Both the position numbers and the translations under genes were made by a program. DNA of 64,000 nt from an uncultured Clostridia bacterium (lineage in GTDB: Bacteria > Bacillota > Clostridia > TANB77 > CAG-508): the NCBI GenBank assembly GCA_934120395.1, contig CAKOTZ010000005.1, forward strand, positions 53,113-117,112, in the 5' to 3' direction. The notes under the pieces were generated by a model. The model was not told where the DNA came from. It saw only the letters and a program-made list of their open reading frames with translations, and did no database searches. How positions within the stretch are numbered: the stretch's first letter is position 1; each line of letters opens with the position of its first letter. Positions 18,032 through 27,313 of this stretch are shown here, one piece after another.

Positions 18032-19639
18032 TTAGTTATATCCTCTTACTTGTTTAAAAGCTTCTAACAAATTAGTTCTTCCATCGAATACCTTTGCATT
18101 CGTAAGACTTGCTATGTTAGAAAGTTGAGAATTGTCAGCATTGCCAAACATAATACTATAAATAGGTATCTCTTTATTTATGCTTGTATATTCAGATTTT
18201 AATTTTTTCATATTACCATAGTTGGACATTCCATCAGTCATTAAAACTATTGAAACATTGTAGTCATTACTCTCTTTTGATAGTATTTTTAGAGCTTCAA
18301 TACTACTATCATAAATATTTGTTCCACCACTTACTTTCTGATTCTCAATCTCATCAATTATACTTTTGGTATCAACACCATTTGTAGTCTCCCAAATATC
18401 TATTACTTGATTGTTAAATGGAATAACAGTAATTTTATCCTTGCTTGCAAATTGCAATAAATCTTTTTCTGCTTCTTCCTCATTTAATATGTATTTCATT
18501 GCTTCTGTTAATTCATTTATGCCATTTTCTGACATACTTCCCGAATAATCTAGGCAAAACACTATATGAATTGGCTTTCTAAAATCTGACTGATATTTGC
18601 TTAAAGCCTTTTTTATTACTGCAGTTGATGGATACTTTACAGGCACAATATATTTTGTAGTATCAATTCCCCATTTTGGATTAAAAATACTTTTATCTGC
18701 ATTTTCGTTAATGCCACCGTACCATACTCTCCTACCTGTTTGTAGCAACTTGTTTTGCCCATCATTGCTCAACAAATACTTTTGTAAGTCATTAAATGTA
18801 TTCAGTTTTTCATTATCTTTATGGTCGATATATGCAAAAGGTGCATCAGATAGTGATACTCCATCTTTTGTATATATTATGTACAACGGTTCTTTATTTT
18901 GTGCCTCAAGTTTTTTGTTTATATTTATTAATGAACTCTCATAGGTAATAACAGCTTCATATTGCCCATTTAAAAACATTTCTTCCAAAAACTCGTCACT
19001 TCCAGAGGAACGATTTACTCCTGAAAAAATAGATATTAAATCTTGCTGTAATTCCGGCTTATCCAGGTTTTCAGTTGTTAACACTTCTGGGTTTCCTGCT
19101 AATGTTGTTAAAAATCCTAAATAAGCAGTTGCACCAGTATTAGTTTGCGTAACAGAAGGCATATTAAAACTTAACTTTTTTTCTTTTATAGCATTTAAAA
19201 TATCCTTCATGTATACATCTGTGCCAACCCATCCTAATTGTTCTGCCTTACTTTTGTTAACACCAAACACAACAGGATTTATACTTGTAGATTTTGCGTT
19301 TTTTACACTTACATTATCATTCAACATGTAAAGCCATATAGAATTTGATGTTAAAACAGCATCGTAATCTTCTCCTGCATTTAATTTGCTCATAATTTCT
19401 AATGTTCCAGCATAATCAATGCTTATATCTTTTTTGTTCTGCTTAGCATATGCTGTTATTATATTTTCTATATCCTTATTTTCACTACTTGCAATAATTT
19501 TAAAGGTTCCTTTTTTACTACTTGATGAAAATAAATCATTTGTTCCAGAAAAATTTTCTGCAACTATGGCAAATATAGCAATAACGCATACAGTTAAAAT
19601 AGCAAGCAAAATTGAACTTTTTTTAGTATTAGAATTCAA
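18032..19639 (-). CDS. membrane-anchored protein with solute-binding and von Willebrand A domains
   Basis: 535 aa, TTG start with GGTGG upstream. A signal anchor (about 9-28) is followed by a periplasmic-binding-protein-like domain (about 45-310) and a C-terminal VWA domain (about 350-530). The VWA MIDAS is intact: DYSGSMS, with a downstream Thr in SGGTNIYDS and Asp in LMTDG. It should face outside and bind a ligand or protein in a metal-dependent way. It heads the operon with xpaC-like, a second binding-like protein and telA. The binding-protein/VWA fusion plus the second binding protein suggests a paired surface sensor. Confidence 0.8.
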   Translation of the reverse strand: MNSNTKKSSILLAILTVCVIAIFAIVAENFSGTNDLFSSSSKKGTFKIIASSENKDIENIITAYAKQNKKDISIDYAGTLEIMSKLNAGEDYDAVLTSNSIWLYMLNDNVSVKNAKSTSINPVVFGVNKSKAEQLGWVGTDVYMKDILNAIKEKKLSFNMPSVTQTNTGATAYLGFLTTLAGNPEVLTTENLDKPELQQDLISIFSGVNRSSGSDEFLEEMFLNGQYEAVITYESSLININKKLEAQNKEPLYIIYTKDGVSLSDAPFAYIDHKDNEKLNTFNDLQKYLLSNDGQNKLLQTGRRVWYGGINENADKSIFNPKWGIDTTKYIVPVKYPSTAVIKKALSKYQSDFRKPIHIVFCLDYSGSMSENGINELTEAMKYILNEEEAEKDLLQFASKDKITVIPFNNQVIDIWETTNGVDTKSIIDEIENQKVSGGTNIYDSSIEALKILSKESNDYNVSIVLMTDGMSNYGNMKKLKSEYTSINKEIPIYSIMFGNADNSQLSNIASLTNAKVFDGRTNLLEAFKQVRGYN

Positions 19640-19655
19640 GCTACCACCCCCATTT

Positions 19656-20969
19656 TTATTCTACATAGCCTGGTTTCTCAAGCAGACGAAACATATTCTT
19701 TTTATATTCTTCAACTCCAGGTTGATTAAATGGATTAACTCCTAATATTTGACCTGACATTGCGCAAGCCTTTTCAAAGAAATAAATTAAATGTCCTATA
19801 GTTTCTTCGTCTAATTTTTCTATATCAATGCGAATATTTGGGCAATAACCTGATACATGTGCCTCGATTGTTCCTTCCATAGCTTTTGAATTAATGTAAG
19901 ATAATGAACGTCCTACTAAATAGTTTAGTCCATCTAAATTATCTTCATCAGGTTTAATAGTTAAATCTGATTTACTTTCCTCTATGTTCAAGACTGTTTC
20001 AAATAAATTTCTTTCTCCTTGTTGAATGTATTGTCCCATAGAATGTAAATCTGTAGTAAAGTCAACACTTGCTGGGAATATACCCATTTGTTCTTTTCCT
20101 TCACTTTCTCCAAACAATTGCTTCCACCATTCTGCAAAAGAATGCATTTTAGGCTCATAGTTAACAAGTATTTCTGTTGTTTTATGATATTTATATAGAA
20201 TATTTCTTGCAACTGCATATTTATAGCAATCGTTATATTTCAAATCCTGTTCAGCATATTTCTCTTGTGCCATTTTTGCTCCTGCAAGTAATTTATCTAT
20301 ATCAACTCCCGCTACAGCTATTGGTAGTAGTCCTACAGGCGTTAAAACAGAATATCTTCCTCCAACATTATCTGGAATAACAAAGGTTTCATATTCTTCT
20401 TCCATTGCAAGTTTTTTTAATGCTCCCTTCTCTTTGTCAGTAGTGACATATATTCTTTTTCTAGCCTCCTGAATTCCATATTTATTTTCTAAAATTTCTC
20501 TAAAAATTCTAAAAGCAATTGCTGGCTCTGTTGTTGTTCCAGACTTTGATATTACGTTTATTGATAAATCTGCATCACCAATCACATCTATTAAGTCATT
20601 TATATAATTTGGGCTTAAATTGTTGCCTGCATATAAAACCATTGGGGATTTTCTTTTTTGAACTGAGACCATATTTGCAAATGTATGCGAAATAGACTCA
20701 ATAACAGCTCTTGCTCCTAAATATGACCCACCTATTCCAATAACTACCAAAATATCTGAATCTTTGCGAATTTTGTCGGCTGCTTTCTTTATTCTTTTGA
20801 ATTCCTCTTTATCGTAATTGCTAGGCAAATTTAGCCAACCTAAAAATTCTCCTTCTTTATTAGCATTATCAAGCATATTTTTATGAATTTGTGCTACCTG
20901 ATGTTTATATTCCATCATTTCTTTTTCAGAAACGCTACTATTTTCTAAGTTCAACTTAACATTAGCCAT
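19656..20969 (-). CDS. pgi: glucose-6-phosphate isomerase
   Basis: 437 aa, close to the short bacterial form. It interconverts glucose 6-phosphate and fructose 6-phosphate. Motifs: VIGIGGSYLGARAVIES, VISKSGTTTEPAIAFRI, VGGRYSVLTPVGLLP and GVEEYKKNMF near the end. Together with pfkA it places upper glycolysis in this region. It has no CGG codon. Confidence 0.96.
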   Translation of the reverse strand: MANVKLNLENSSVSEKEMMEYKHQVAQIHKNMLDNANKEGEFLGWLNLPSNYDKEEFKRIKKAADKIRKDSDILVVIGIGGSYLGARAVIESISHTFANMVSVQKRKSPMVLYAGNNLSPNYINDLIDVIGDADLSINVISKSGTTTEPAIAFRIFREILENKYGIQEARKRIYVTTDKEKGALKKLAMEEEYETFVIPDNVGGRYSVLTPVGLLPIAVAGVDIDKLLAGAKMAQEKYAEQDLKYNDCYKYAVARNILYKYHKTTEILVNYEPKMHSFAEWWKQLFGESEGKEQMGIFPASVDFTTDLHSMGQYIQQGERNLFETVLNIEESKSDLTIKPDEDNLDGLNYLVGRSLSYINSKAMEGTIEAHVSGYCPNIRIDIEKLDEETIGHLIYFFEKACAMSGQILGVNPFNQPGVEEYKKNMFRLLEKPGYVE

Positions 20970-21037
20970 TTTTACTCACTCCTAAATCTCAATTTTCTTT
21001 ATTCTATTATATCTCATTTTTATTTTCAATAGAAAAA

Positions 21038-21066
21038 AGAAAAATAGCCGAATATTTCGGCTACTT
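21038..21066 (-). terminator. terminator after ndk
   Basis: Arms TAGCCGAA and TTCGGCTA around TAT (21045-21063), followed by TTTTTC on the minus strand. GC-rich for this genome. Confidence 0.85.
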
Positions 21067-21069
21067 TAT

Positions 21070-21468
21070 CTATCCAAAAAATCTCTTGATTTCTATTTCT
21101 GCATTTTCTACAGAATCTGAACCATGGATTAAGTTTTCAGATGTATTATTAGCATAGTCACCTCTAATAGTTCCAGCTGGTGCTTCTAACCATTTTGTAG
21201 GTCCCATAATGTTACGCATACCTTGAACTACATCTTCTCCTTCTACTATCATTGCCACTACAGGTCCTGAAGTCATGTTTTCTACTACTTCTGGGAAGAA
21301 TGGCTTGTCTGCAATATGAGCATAATGTTCTCTAAGAATTTTTTCATCTAATTTCATCATTTTCATATCTGTAATTTTAAAATCTTTTCTTTCAATTCTT
21401 GAGATTATTTCACCCATTAATCCTCTTCTTACAGTTTCTGGTTTTAACATTATGTATGTTCTTTCCAT
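21070..21468 (-). CDS. ndk: nucleoside diphosphate kinase
   Basis: 132 aa from the ATG at 21468, which has AGGAGG nine bases upstream; an ATG three codons earlier touches the ribosome site. The enzyme transfers the gamma-phosphate between NTPs and NDPs through a phospho-His in NLIHGSDSVENAEIEI. ERTYIMLKPETVRRGLMGEI at the N-terminus is typical. Confidence 0.96.
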   Translation of the reverse strand: MERTYIMLKPETVRRGLMGEIISRIERKDFKITDMKMMKLDEKILREHYAHIADKPFFPEVVENMTSGPVVAMIVEGEDVVQGMRNIMGPTKWLEAPAGTIRGDYANNTSENLIHGSDSVENAEIEIKRFFG

Positions 21469-21565
21469 GTCATACATCCTCCTTATAAATAATTTATATA
21501 ATTTTTAAAAGAAAGCTTGTCCATTTATGGACACAGAAAGGTTTATATCCTCTCTGTTTATTCCT

Positions 21566-22358
21566 TTAAATAATTAACATACTATTAGTTGCCATTATTA
21601 GTACTATTATACCCAATATTATTCTATACACAGCAAATACCTTGAAACTACCTTTTTTTAAGTACTCTAGTAAAAATTTAATAACTAAAACTCCTACTAT
21701 AAAGCTGGCTAATATTCCCACTATACATGGTATATTAAACACAAAATCTTTTAATTTGTAAAGTGTTGCTCCAAGTACAATAGGTGCTGATAACATAAAA
21801 GAATATCTAGCAACAGCCTCTCTTTGAATGCCTAACATTCTACCGGCAAGTCATAGTTATACCTGAACGTGATACACCTGGTATAAAAGCTAAAGCTTGC
21901 GATAGTCCTATCAGAAAAGTTTGTTTAAAACTCATTTCTTCATACTTTGTTTCCGCTTTTGAGTATTTGTCAGCTAAGTATAAAATAATACCCATTATAA
22001 TTAAAAAACATGCAATTACAATAGGATTATTTAATAAATCTTGAGCATAATGATCTAGTAAAAAGCCTATTATTCCGCCTGGTATAGTTGCTATAACAAT
22101 ATACCAAAACATTCTAGCTTCAGTATTCTTTTCTCCTTTAAAACCTTTTATAGCACCCTTAAATAGTGCTAACCAATCTTTAAAGAAAAATAGTACAATT
22201 GCAAGCAGTGTTCCAAAATGTAAGGCAACATCAAACCACTCTGGAACAGTCCAATTAAATGCCCACGGGATTAAAAACAAATGAGCAGAACTAGAAATAG
22301 GCAATAGTTCAGTTAATCCTTGGACTATGCCTAATAATAAAGCTTGAAATATATCCAC
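21566..22358 (-). CDS. uppP: undecaprenyl-diphosphatase UppP, +1 frameshift at CGG
   Basis: Two adjacent frames form one 263-aa polytopic membrane enzyme of normal family length that recycles the undecaprenyl carrier for wall synthesis. Frame 1 contains LPISSSAHLFLIPWAF and PGVSRSGITMTC, then meets CGG as codon 172 (21843-21845), directly followed by TAG. Skipping the C gives TMTCGRMLGIQREAVARYSFMLSAPI, matching the family where TMTAGRLLG-like sequence is usual. Without the shift the last two to three membrane helices are lost. It lies 26 nt after dpaA. Confidence 0.88.
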
Positions 22359-22384
22359 TTTATCTAGTCCTTTCTTAATTTAGA

Positions 22385-23266
22385 TTATAATTCTTGCATA
22401 ATATTATAAATTGTTTCCTTTATAAATTCTGCTGATGTGACAGGTGCAACTTTACCAGGTAATGATAAAGCCCATATAGTCTTTATTCCTTTGGCCTTTG
22501 CTGCATTTTTATCTACCCCACCTGGATTTGATGCAATATCAATTATTAAACAATTTTGCTTTATTAAGTCTAACCTTTTATCGTCCAATACAACAAACGG
22601 AATAGTATTAATTATAATATCAAATTTATCTAGATGTTTATCTAAGTCATTTAGGTGAATTGGATGATATCCATATGCTTTAACCCATGCCAAATCAACA
22701 TTTTTTCTTGCTTCGCAGTATACATTAGCTCCAATTCCTTCTAACATTTTTGAAAGTACCTTTCCAACTCTACCAAAGCCCATTACAAGTACATTGCTAC
22801 CATGTAATGTACTTGTAGTTTCTTTAATAGCAATATTTATTGTACCTTCTGCAGTTGAAATAGCATTTAATACCGCTAATTCTTCTCTTTTTAATATGTC
22901 TATTACTTTAGCATTTTTATTTTCCGCTATTTTTACGTAATCTTCACGTATATTTCCTGCAATCAATATTTTATTTGCAGTTAATTTATCAAAAAACGTA
23001 TCTACATCTAATTTTTCGTTACTAAATAGCATATTTATCTCTTTTTGATTGCTTGAAAATGGTATTGGTCCAATAATAATATCATTATTTTCTATTGCTT
23101 CATCTATAGTGTTGTACTTTGTTATTGACGCATATTGATTTAATATATCTGCATTTTCTAGCCCATATACACCTACATTATGTCCGTCTTTTTCTAGCAT
23201 TTCTACTAATTTTACACTCCTCAAGTCACCACCAACAACAGCTATTTTTCTTTCCACAATTATCAC
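22385..23266 (-). CDS. dpaA: dipicolinate synthase subunit A
   Basis: 293 aa. With DpaB it makes dipicolinic acid from dihydrodipicolinate in the mother cell for loading into the spore core. It has an N-terminal domain starting KIAVVGGDLRSVKLVEML and a Rossmann domain with VLVMGFGRVGKVLSKML (about 165-180). dpaB is not adjacent here, unlike in Bacillus. The start is a GTG at 23266 close to AAAGGA; a second in-frame GTG three codons later is possible. It supports assignment to a spore-former. Confidence 0.9.
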   Translation of the reverse strand: MIIVERKIAVVGGDLRSVKLVEMLEKDGHNVGVYGLENADILNQYASITKYNTIDEAIENNDIIIGPIPFSSNQKEINMLFSNEKLDVDTFFDKLTANKILIAGNIREDYVKIAENKNAKVIDILKREELAVLNAISTAEGTINIAIKETTSTLHGSNVLVMGFGRVGKVLSKMLEGIGANVYCEARKNVDLAWVKAYGYHPIHLNDLDKHLDKFDIIINTIPFVVLDDKRLDLIKQNCLIIDIASNPGGVDKNAAKAKGIKTIWALSLPGKVAPVTSAEFIKETIYNIMQEL

Positions 23267-23278
23267 ATTCCTTTCATT

Positions 23279-24472
23279 TTATCTTTGATTTCCTCTGAAT
23301 TCCTTACTAAAATCAATTTTAGTTTCTATTTTATCCTTATCGCTTAGTTTTTCTACAACATTATATGTATTTTCTAAATGTTCTTTTGCTTTCTTCTCAA
23401 TACTGCTCAATTGCTTTTCTGTAACCTTTTTATCCCCCTCAGGCTTTGTTTTAATATATGCTCTAATAGGTATGAATATTAATTCTTCTTCTAATTTTTT
23501 TGCATATTCTGGTTCCAATTCAATTGCTTTATTTAAAAACAAAATTGCTTTTTCTTTCTCTTTTTTACTCATGTATATTTTTGATAATTCATAATAAGCT
23601 GAAGCTTCTACTTCATCTCCATATAAGGCTTGGGTAAAATATTTTTCTGCTAGTGCCAAGTCATTATAAATTAATGCTATTTGCCCTAAACTATATGAAG
23701 CTCTATATTTTAAGTGATTAATTGTAGCTGCTTTTTCATAGGCTAAATTAGCATTTTTAAAATCGTTTATTCTTGTATAAGCTATGCCTAAATTATAATA
23801 TAATTCATAATCATCAGGGTAAAATCTTAGAGCATCCATATATACATTAATAGCTTCTTTAAATCTTTCTTCTTCTATTAATAATGTTCCCAATAGTTCA
23901 GAAGCCTTTTTATAGTCAGGCTTAATTTTTATTAAATTATTTAACATATTAATTGCTTCTTCTTTTTGCTCAAAATTGTTTAATAATTCAGCAATTTTAT
24001 AATAAGATTCATAATCCTCTTTTTTGATATCAATTGCCTTTACATATTCGCCAATAGCTTTTCTCATGCCACCTTCTTTTTCGTAAATTTCTGCCAATAA
24101 TTTGTGTCCTAAGTAACTTTCTGGATATTTATCGATTAAATTTAATAGTTGTTTCTTTGCTTTAGATTTATTATTTAAAAGTATTGTAATTTTAGCAATT
24201 TCAATATAGAAACTTTCTATTATATTGACATTTTTTGAATCAAAATAAAAAATTGCAAGAGGCAAAACTACTGAAATTAAATATGAAAACGTTTTCCAAA
24301 TTGTCCATTCTATTTTGCCAGCCATTAGTTCTAAAAAACTAACAGCAATACCTATTGCTTGAATAATCAAGACAGCAATATAATTACTATCGTTTTTCTT
24401 TACCATCTTGAAAAACATGAGAATAAAAAGTATAAAAGCTAATACATTAAATATCATTCTTTCAATTAACAT
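23279..24472 (-). CDS. membrane-anchored TPR-repeat protein
   Basis: 397 aa. Three or four hydrophobic segments lie in the first ~95 residues, followed by seven or more tetratricopeptide repeats (about 105-345), then a charged tail. TPRs are protein-interaction scaffolds. It ends 13 nt before dpaA, so the two are probably co-transcribed, but a role in sporulation is only a guess. Confidence 0.75.
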   Translation of the reverse strand: MLIERMIFNVLAFILFILMFFKMVKKNDSNYIAVLIIQAIGIAVSFLELMAGKIEWTIWKTFSYLISVVLPLAIFYFDSKNVNIIESFYIEIAKITILLNNKSKAKKQLLNLIDKYPESYLGHKLLAEIYEKEGGMRKAIGEYVKAIDIKKEDYESYYKIAELLNNFEQKEEAINMLNNLIKIKPDYKKASELLGTLLIEEERFKEAINVYMDALRFYPDDYELYYNLGIAYTRINDFKNANLAYEKAATINHLKYRASYSLGQIALIYNDLALAEKYFTQALYGDEVEASAYYELSKIYMSKKEKEKAILFLNKAIELEPEYAKKLEEELIFIPIRAYIKTKPEGDKKVTEKQLSSIEKKAKEHLENTYNVVEKLSDKDKIETKIDFSKEFRGNQR

Positions 24473-24545
24473 TTTCTTCTCCTTAAGTAGTTTTTATCGT
24501 CGCTTATTATTTTACGACAAATTTTACAAAAAGTCTATAGTAAAT

Positions 24546-24575
24546 AGAAAAGAAGGGTAAAATTTACCCTTCCTT
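24546..24575 (-). terminator. terminator after the CGG-containing gene
   Basis: Arms GAAGGGTAAA and TTTACCCTTC with a TTTTC tail on the minus strand, just behind the stop at 24591. Confidence 0.75.
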
Positions 24576-24590
24576 GGAAGTAATAACAGC

Positions 24591-25076
24591 TTATCTTTCA
24601 AAAACAACAATAACCAAATCGTTGGCTGTTAATGCAATTGTTTTAATGTTCCACCAGCCAGGCTCTTCTTCTTTCATATTGTATATGAATTTTTCGGCCT
24701 GATCTTGACTGTAGGTATAGTACACCACTCTTTCTTTAGGACTATAATCCTTTAACATAATTCTGTCGTTAGTTGATAACAACTCATGATAGGTTGAATG
24801 TTGATCTTTAAAATGCTTTATTACAGTTGTTGTTGCAACTAATCTGTGTTCCTTTAGCAGTTCTGCCCGTAAATCCTCATAATTGCTGGTAACCAGGCAA
24901 GTATTATATGGACCTAAACTAAACCACTCTACATTTTCTCGCGATTCAACCATTGCCCCAGCATGTGAAGTTGATGCATTTACTAAGAATACTGCAAATG
25001 CAGTAAGAAGTAGTGCAAGCCACTTTAATGCTTCTTTTCTCCGGTTTTTGATTGCTAATACAGCTGTTTTCGTCAT
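24591..25076 (-). CDS. secreted protein of unknown function using CGG as ordinary codons
   Basis: 161 aa, no family recognised. It has a basic N-terminus and a signal peptide (about 15-39, ending SHAGA), then a small extracytoplasmic domain. AGGAGGTG is well placed before the ATG, and a terminator follows, so it looks like a complete single-gene unit. It is the only gene here with in-frame CGG codons that need no frameshift: codon 12 (25041-25043) and codon 70 (24867-24869). A +1 shift at either reaches a stop within a few codons. Codon use is also richer in CTG, GAG and GGC than its neighbours, so recent acquisition is likely. Confidence 0.65.
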   Translation of the reverse strand: MTKTAVLAIKNRRKEALKWLALLLTAFAVFLVNASTSHAGAMVESRENVEWFSLGPYNTCLVTSNYEDLRAELLKEHRLVATTTVIKHFKDQHSTYHELLSTNDRIMLKDYSPKERVVYYTYSQDQAEKFIYNMKEEEPGWWNIKTIALTANDLVIVVFER

Positions 25077-25173
25077 AATTGACGCACCTCCTAATGAAAC
25101 ATATCATTTAACGCACTTTCATTATATCACACCTTTTGTCTAAATGAAAGTTTTTTTTATAAAACTTATAATA

Positions 25174-26109
25174 CTACAGTGATAGATTTATTCCTCGTGC
25201 AAGCACCGATGACATATTTTCTATTAAATCATCAATTTCCTTTGGAGTTACAATCAAATTATAGTCTTTAGGTAATAGTGCTTCTTTAATCATAGTATAT
25301 TTATCTTCATCTTTAAGTTTGTTTAAATAATCATTTGACTTTGCTTCTTCCTGCAGTTTTTCAATAAAAATGTCTAAACTATCAGCTGCCAATGTTGCAG
25401 CCTCAACAACTGTTGGTACTCCAATTGCAATTACAGGTACTCCTAAGCTTTCCTTGCTTATTTCCTTTCGCTTATTTCCTACACCAGCTCCTGGTACAAT
25501 TCCTGTATCTGCAATCTGTATAGTACTACTAATTCTGTCAATACTTTTTGAGGCTAAACTATCAATTACTATAATTAATTTTGGCTTTATATTTTCCACT
25601 ACGCCTTTTAAAATTTCTAATGTTTCAATTCCAGTTGTACCCAATACTCCTGGTGCTAAAGCACTTACAGGTCTTGTGTTTGGCTCCAAATATTGCGGAG
25701 CATAATGTAGTAAATGTCTTGTTATGTCTATACTTGTGATAACTTTTGGTCCTAAAGCATCTGGGGTTACTTGCATATTCCCTAATCCCACCACTAAAAT
25801 GTCTTGTTCTTGTCCTTGTATATTTTTTTTATATAATTCTTTTAACTCTTTTGAAAGGCACTGTGCAGCCTTTTCTATTTCTTCTCTTTGTGCTATTTTT
25901 AAATTTTTTATATCAATTGTAATATACGTACCTATAGGTTTTCCAAGTGCATTTGCGCCTTCTTCACTTATAATTTTTACTCTCGTTGTACATATATCTT
26001 CATCCTTGTTTTGTTCTGTTTCAACCCCAGGTATTTCATCTTCAAGTTTATTTGCTTTTTTATAAATATCTCGTCTTTCATCTGCTAAATCTGTTCTAAA
26101 ATTGTACAT
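25174..26109 (-). CDS. gpr: spore germination protease GPR
   Basis: 311 aa aspartic-type protease of family A25 that degrades small acid-soluble proteins when spores germinate. The catalytic Asp candidates are Asp117 in VTPDALGP and Asp183 in VIDSLAS. An N-terminal propeptide of about 7-15 residues is expected. The ribosome site GGAGG lies inside the 3' arm of a perfect hairpin (26113-26154), so translation may be controlled by that structure. I see no forespore promoter in the short gap; transcription probably comes from upstream. Confidence 0.93.
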   Translation of the reverse strand: MYNFRTDLADERRDIYKKANKLEDEIPGVETEQNKDEDICTTRVKIISEEGANALGKPIGTYITIDIKNLKIAQREEIEKAAQCLSKELKELYKKNIQGQEQDILVVGLGNMQVTPDALGPKVITSIDITRHLLHYAPQYLEPNTRPVSALAPGVLGTTGIETLEILKGVVENIKPKLIIVIDSLASKSIDRISSTIQIADTGIVPGAGVGNKRKEISKESLGVPVIAIGVPTVVEAATLAADSLDIFIEKLQEEAKSNDYLNKLKDEDKYTMIKEALLPKDYNLIVTPKEIDDLIENMSSVLARGINLSL

Positions 26110-26112
26110 AAA

Positions 26113-26154
26113 AAAACCTCCATTCTTTACTATTTTGTAAAGAATGAAGGTTTT
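26113..26154 (-). terminator. 16-bp hairpin that can terminate and also hides the gpr ribosome site
   Basis: Arms AACCTCCATTCTTTAC (26115-26130) and GTAAAGAATGAAGGTT (26137-26152), one mismatch or wobble, with T-runs on both sides. On the minus strand the 3' arm contains GGAGG seven bases before the gpr ATG. Confidence 0.75.
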
Positions 26155-26162
26155 TTATACAT

Positions 26163-27230
26163 TTAATTGTTATCTATTTTTAATTCATTTTTATTAATCA
26201 ATTCTGAGCTTGCCCAATAGTACGTTCCATCATTTGCTTGTTTGAAAGTATGCTTATACATTGGTATTCCAACATTTTGTTGCTTTAGCAATTGCAATAT
26301 TTCTTCAGGATATACTTCAGAAGAAACGTTTGTAACTTTTAATTTTAATTTTTCATCTGACGTAGCATATACAGTTACTGGCTCTTCCATATGTTTAACT
26401 TTTATATAATTGTCATAAATATAAATTTCATCATTATTTTGTTCAGCTTTAAGTAATTTTGAATCATCAAAGAAGTCGTAATCTCCGCCACCTTCAATAT
26501 TAAAGTACTTGTATGTATTATTATCATATGCAAAAACCTCTGCTATTCCTCCATAAGAATGTTTTTCTATATTAATCTTGGTATTATACATTTGCATTGC
26601 TCTTGCTTGTATATCATTCATGCTAAACGTATAAACATCACTTGTTATATCACTATATTTTCCTTCTTGAATTTCATATTTTCCTGTTACAAAATTATAA
26701 TAATAACTATCTTCTAAATTCATTCTTCTAGAGCTAGTGCCAAATTCATCATAAGCCTCGTTTAAACTTTCTAATTTCGTTACAGTGTATTTTTTATCAT
26801 TTAATAATGTCTCTAATGTTACTATTAATTTCAAGTCGTCTTCTAAGGTACTATTTGTTATTTTTTCGCTTCTATAATAGCCAGTATATATTCCGTTCCA
26901 GTTGAACCATGGTGAATAACTATCTTTTCCAACATATCCCTCTTCATAAGCTTCTGCAGGATACTTTTCGCAGATATAGCCATATAGGTTTTGTACCAAA
27001 TCGCTATTTATATCCAAACTTTTTACCGTATCCTTGTTGATTTCATTTTGCTTGTTCTCCATAACATTTTCTTCTTTTGCTGTACCTACCGTATTTGTGT
27101 TATTCTGTTCTGTCTGTTTATCTTGTTTTGCAAGTTGTATTTCCATAAAAATTACAACTACTGCTAAAATTATAGCTATAATTACTGCTATAAATGTTCC
27201 TAAGCTCATCTTAATTTGCTTTTTTTCCAT
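26163..27230 (-). CDS. membrane-anchored protein of unknown function
   Basis: About 355 aa from the ATG at 27230, chosen because GAAGGGGAA precedes it; the frame is open for 35 more codons upstream. One hydrophobic helix (about 9-31) is followed by a Glu/Asn-rich linker (about 35-75) and a large extracytoplasmic domain with many Tyr and Asp residues (FNWNGIYTGYYRSEK, GGIAEVFAYDNNTYKYFNIEGGG). I do not recognise the family. It has its own strong promoter and lies just before gpr. Confidence 0.65.
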   Translation of the reverse strand: MEKKQIKMSLGTFIAVIIAIILAVVVIFMEIQLAKQDKQTEQNNTNTVGTAKEENVMENKQNEINKDTVKSLDINSDLVQNLYGYICEKYPAEAYEEGYVGKDSYSPWFNWNGIYTGYYRSEKITNSTLEDDLKLIVTLETLLNDKKYTVTKLESLNEAYDEFGTSSRRMNLEDSYYYNFVTGKYEIQEGKYSDITSDVYTFSMNDIQARAMQMYNTKINIEKHSYGGIAEVFAYDNNTYKYFNIEGGGDYDFFDDSKLLKAEQNNDEIYIYDNYIKVKHMEEPVTVYATSDEKLKLKVTNVSSEVYPEEILQLLKQQNVGIPMYKHTFKQANDGTYYWASSELINKNELKIDNN

Positions 27231-27284
27231 TGTATTTCCCCTTCCTATTTTTCTTTCGTTTGTTAACCTCATGATGTTAGCTTT

Positions 27285-27313
27285 ATTGTATATAATACGA
27301 CATAGTATGTCAA
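27285..27313 (-). promoter_or_regulatory. sigma-A promoter for the 26163-27230 gene
   Basis: TTGACA (27308-27313), 17-base spacer, TACAAT (27285-27290) on the minus strand. The -35 overlaps the toxN stop codon. Confidence 0.8.
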
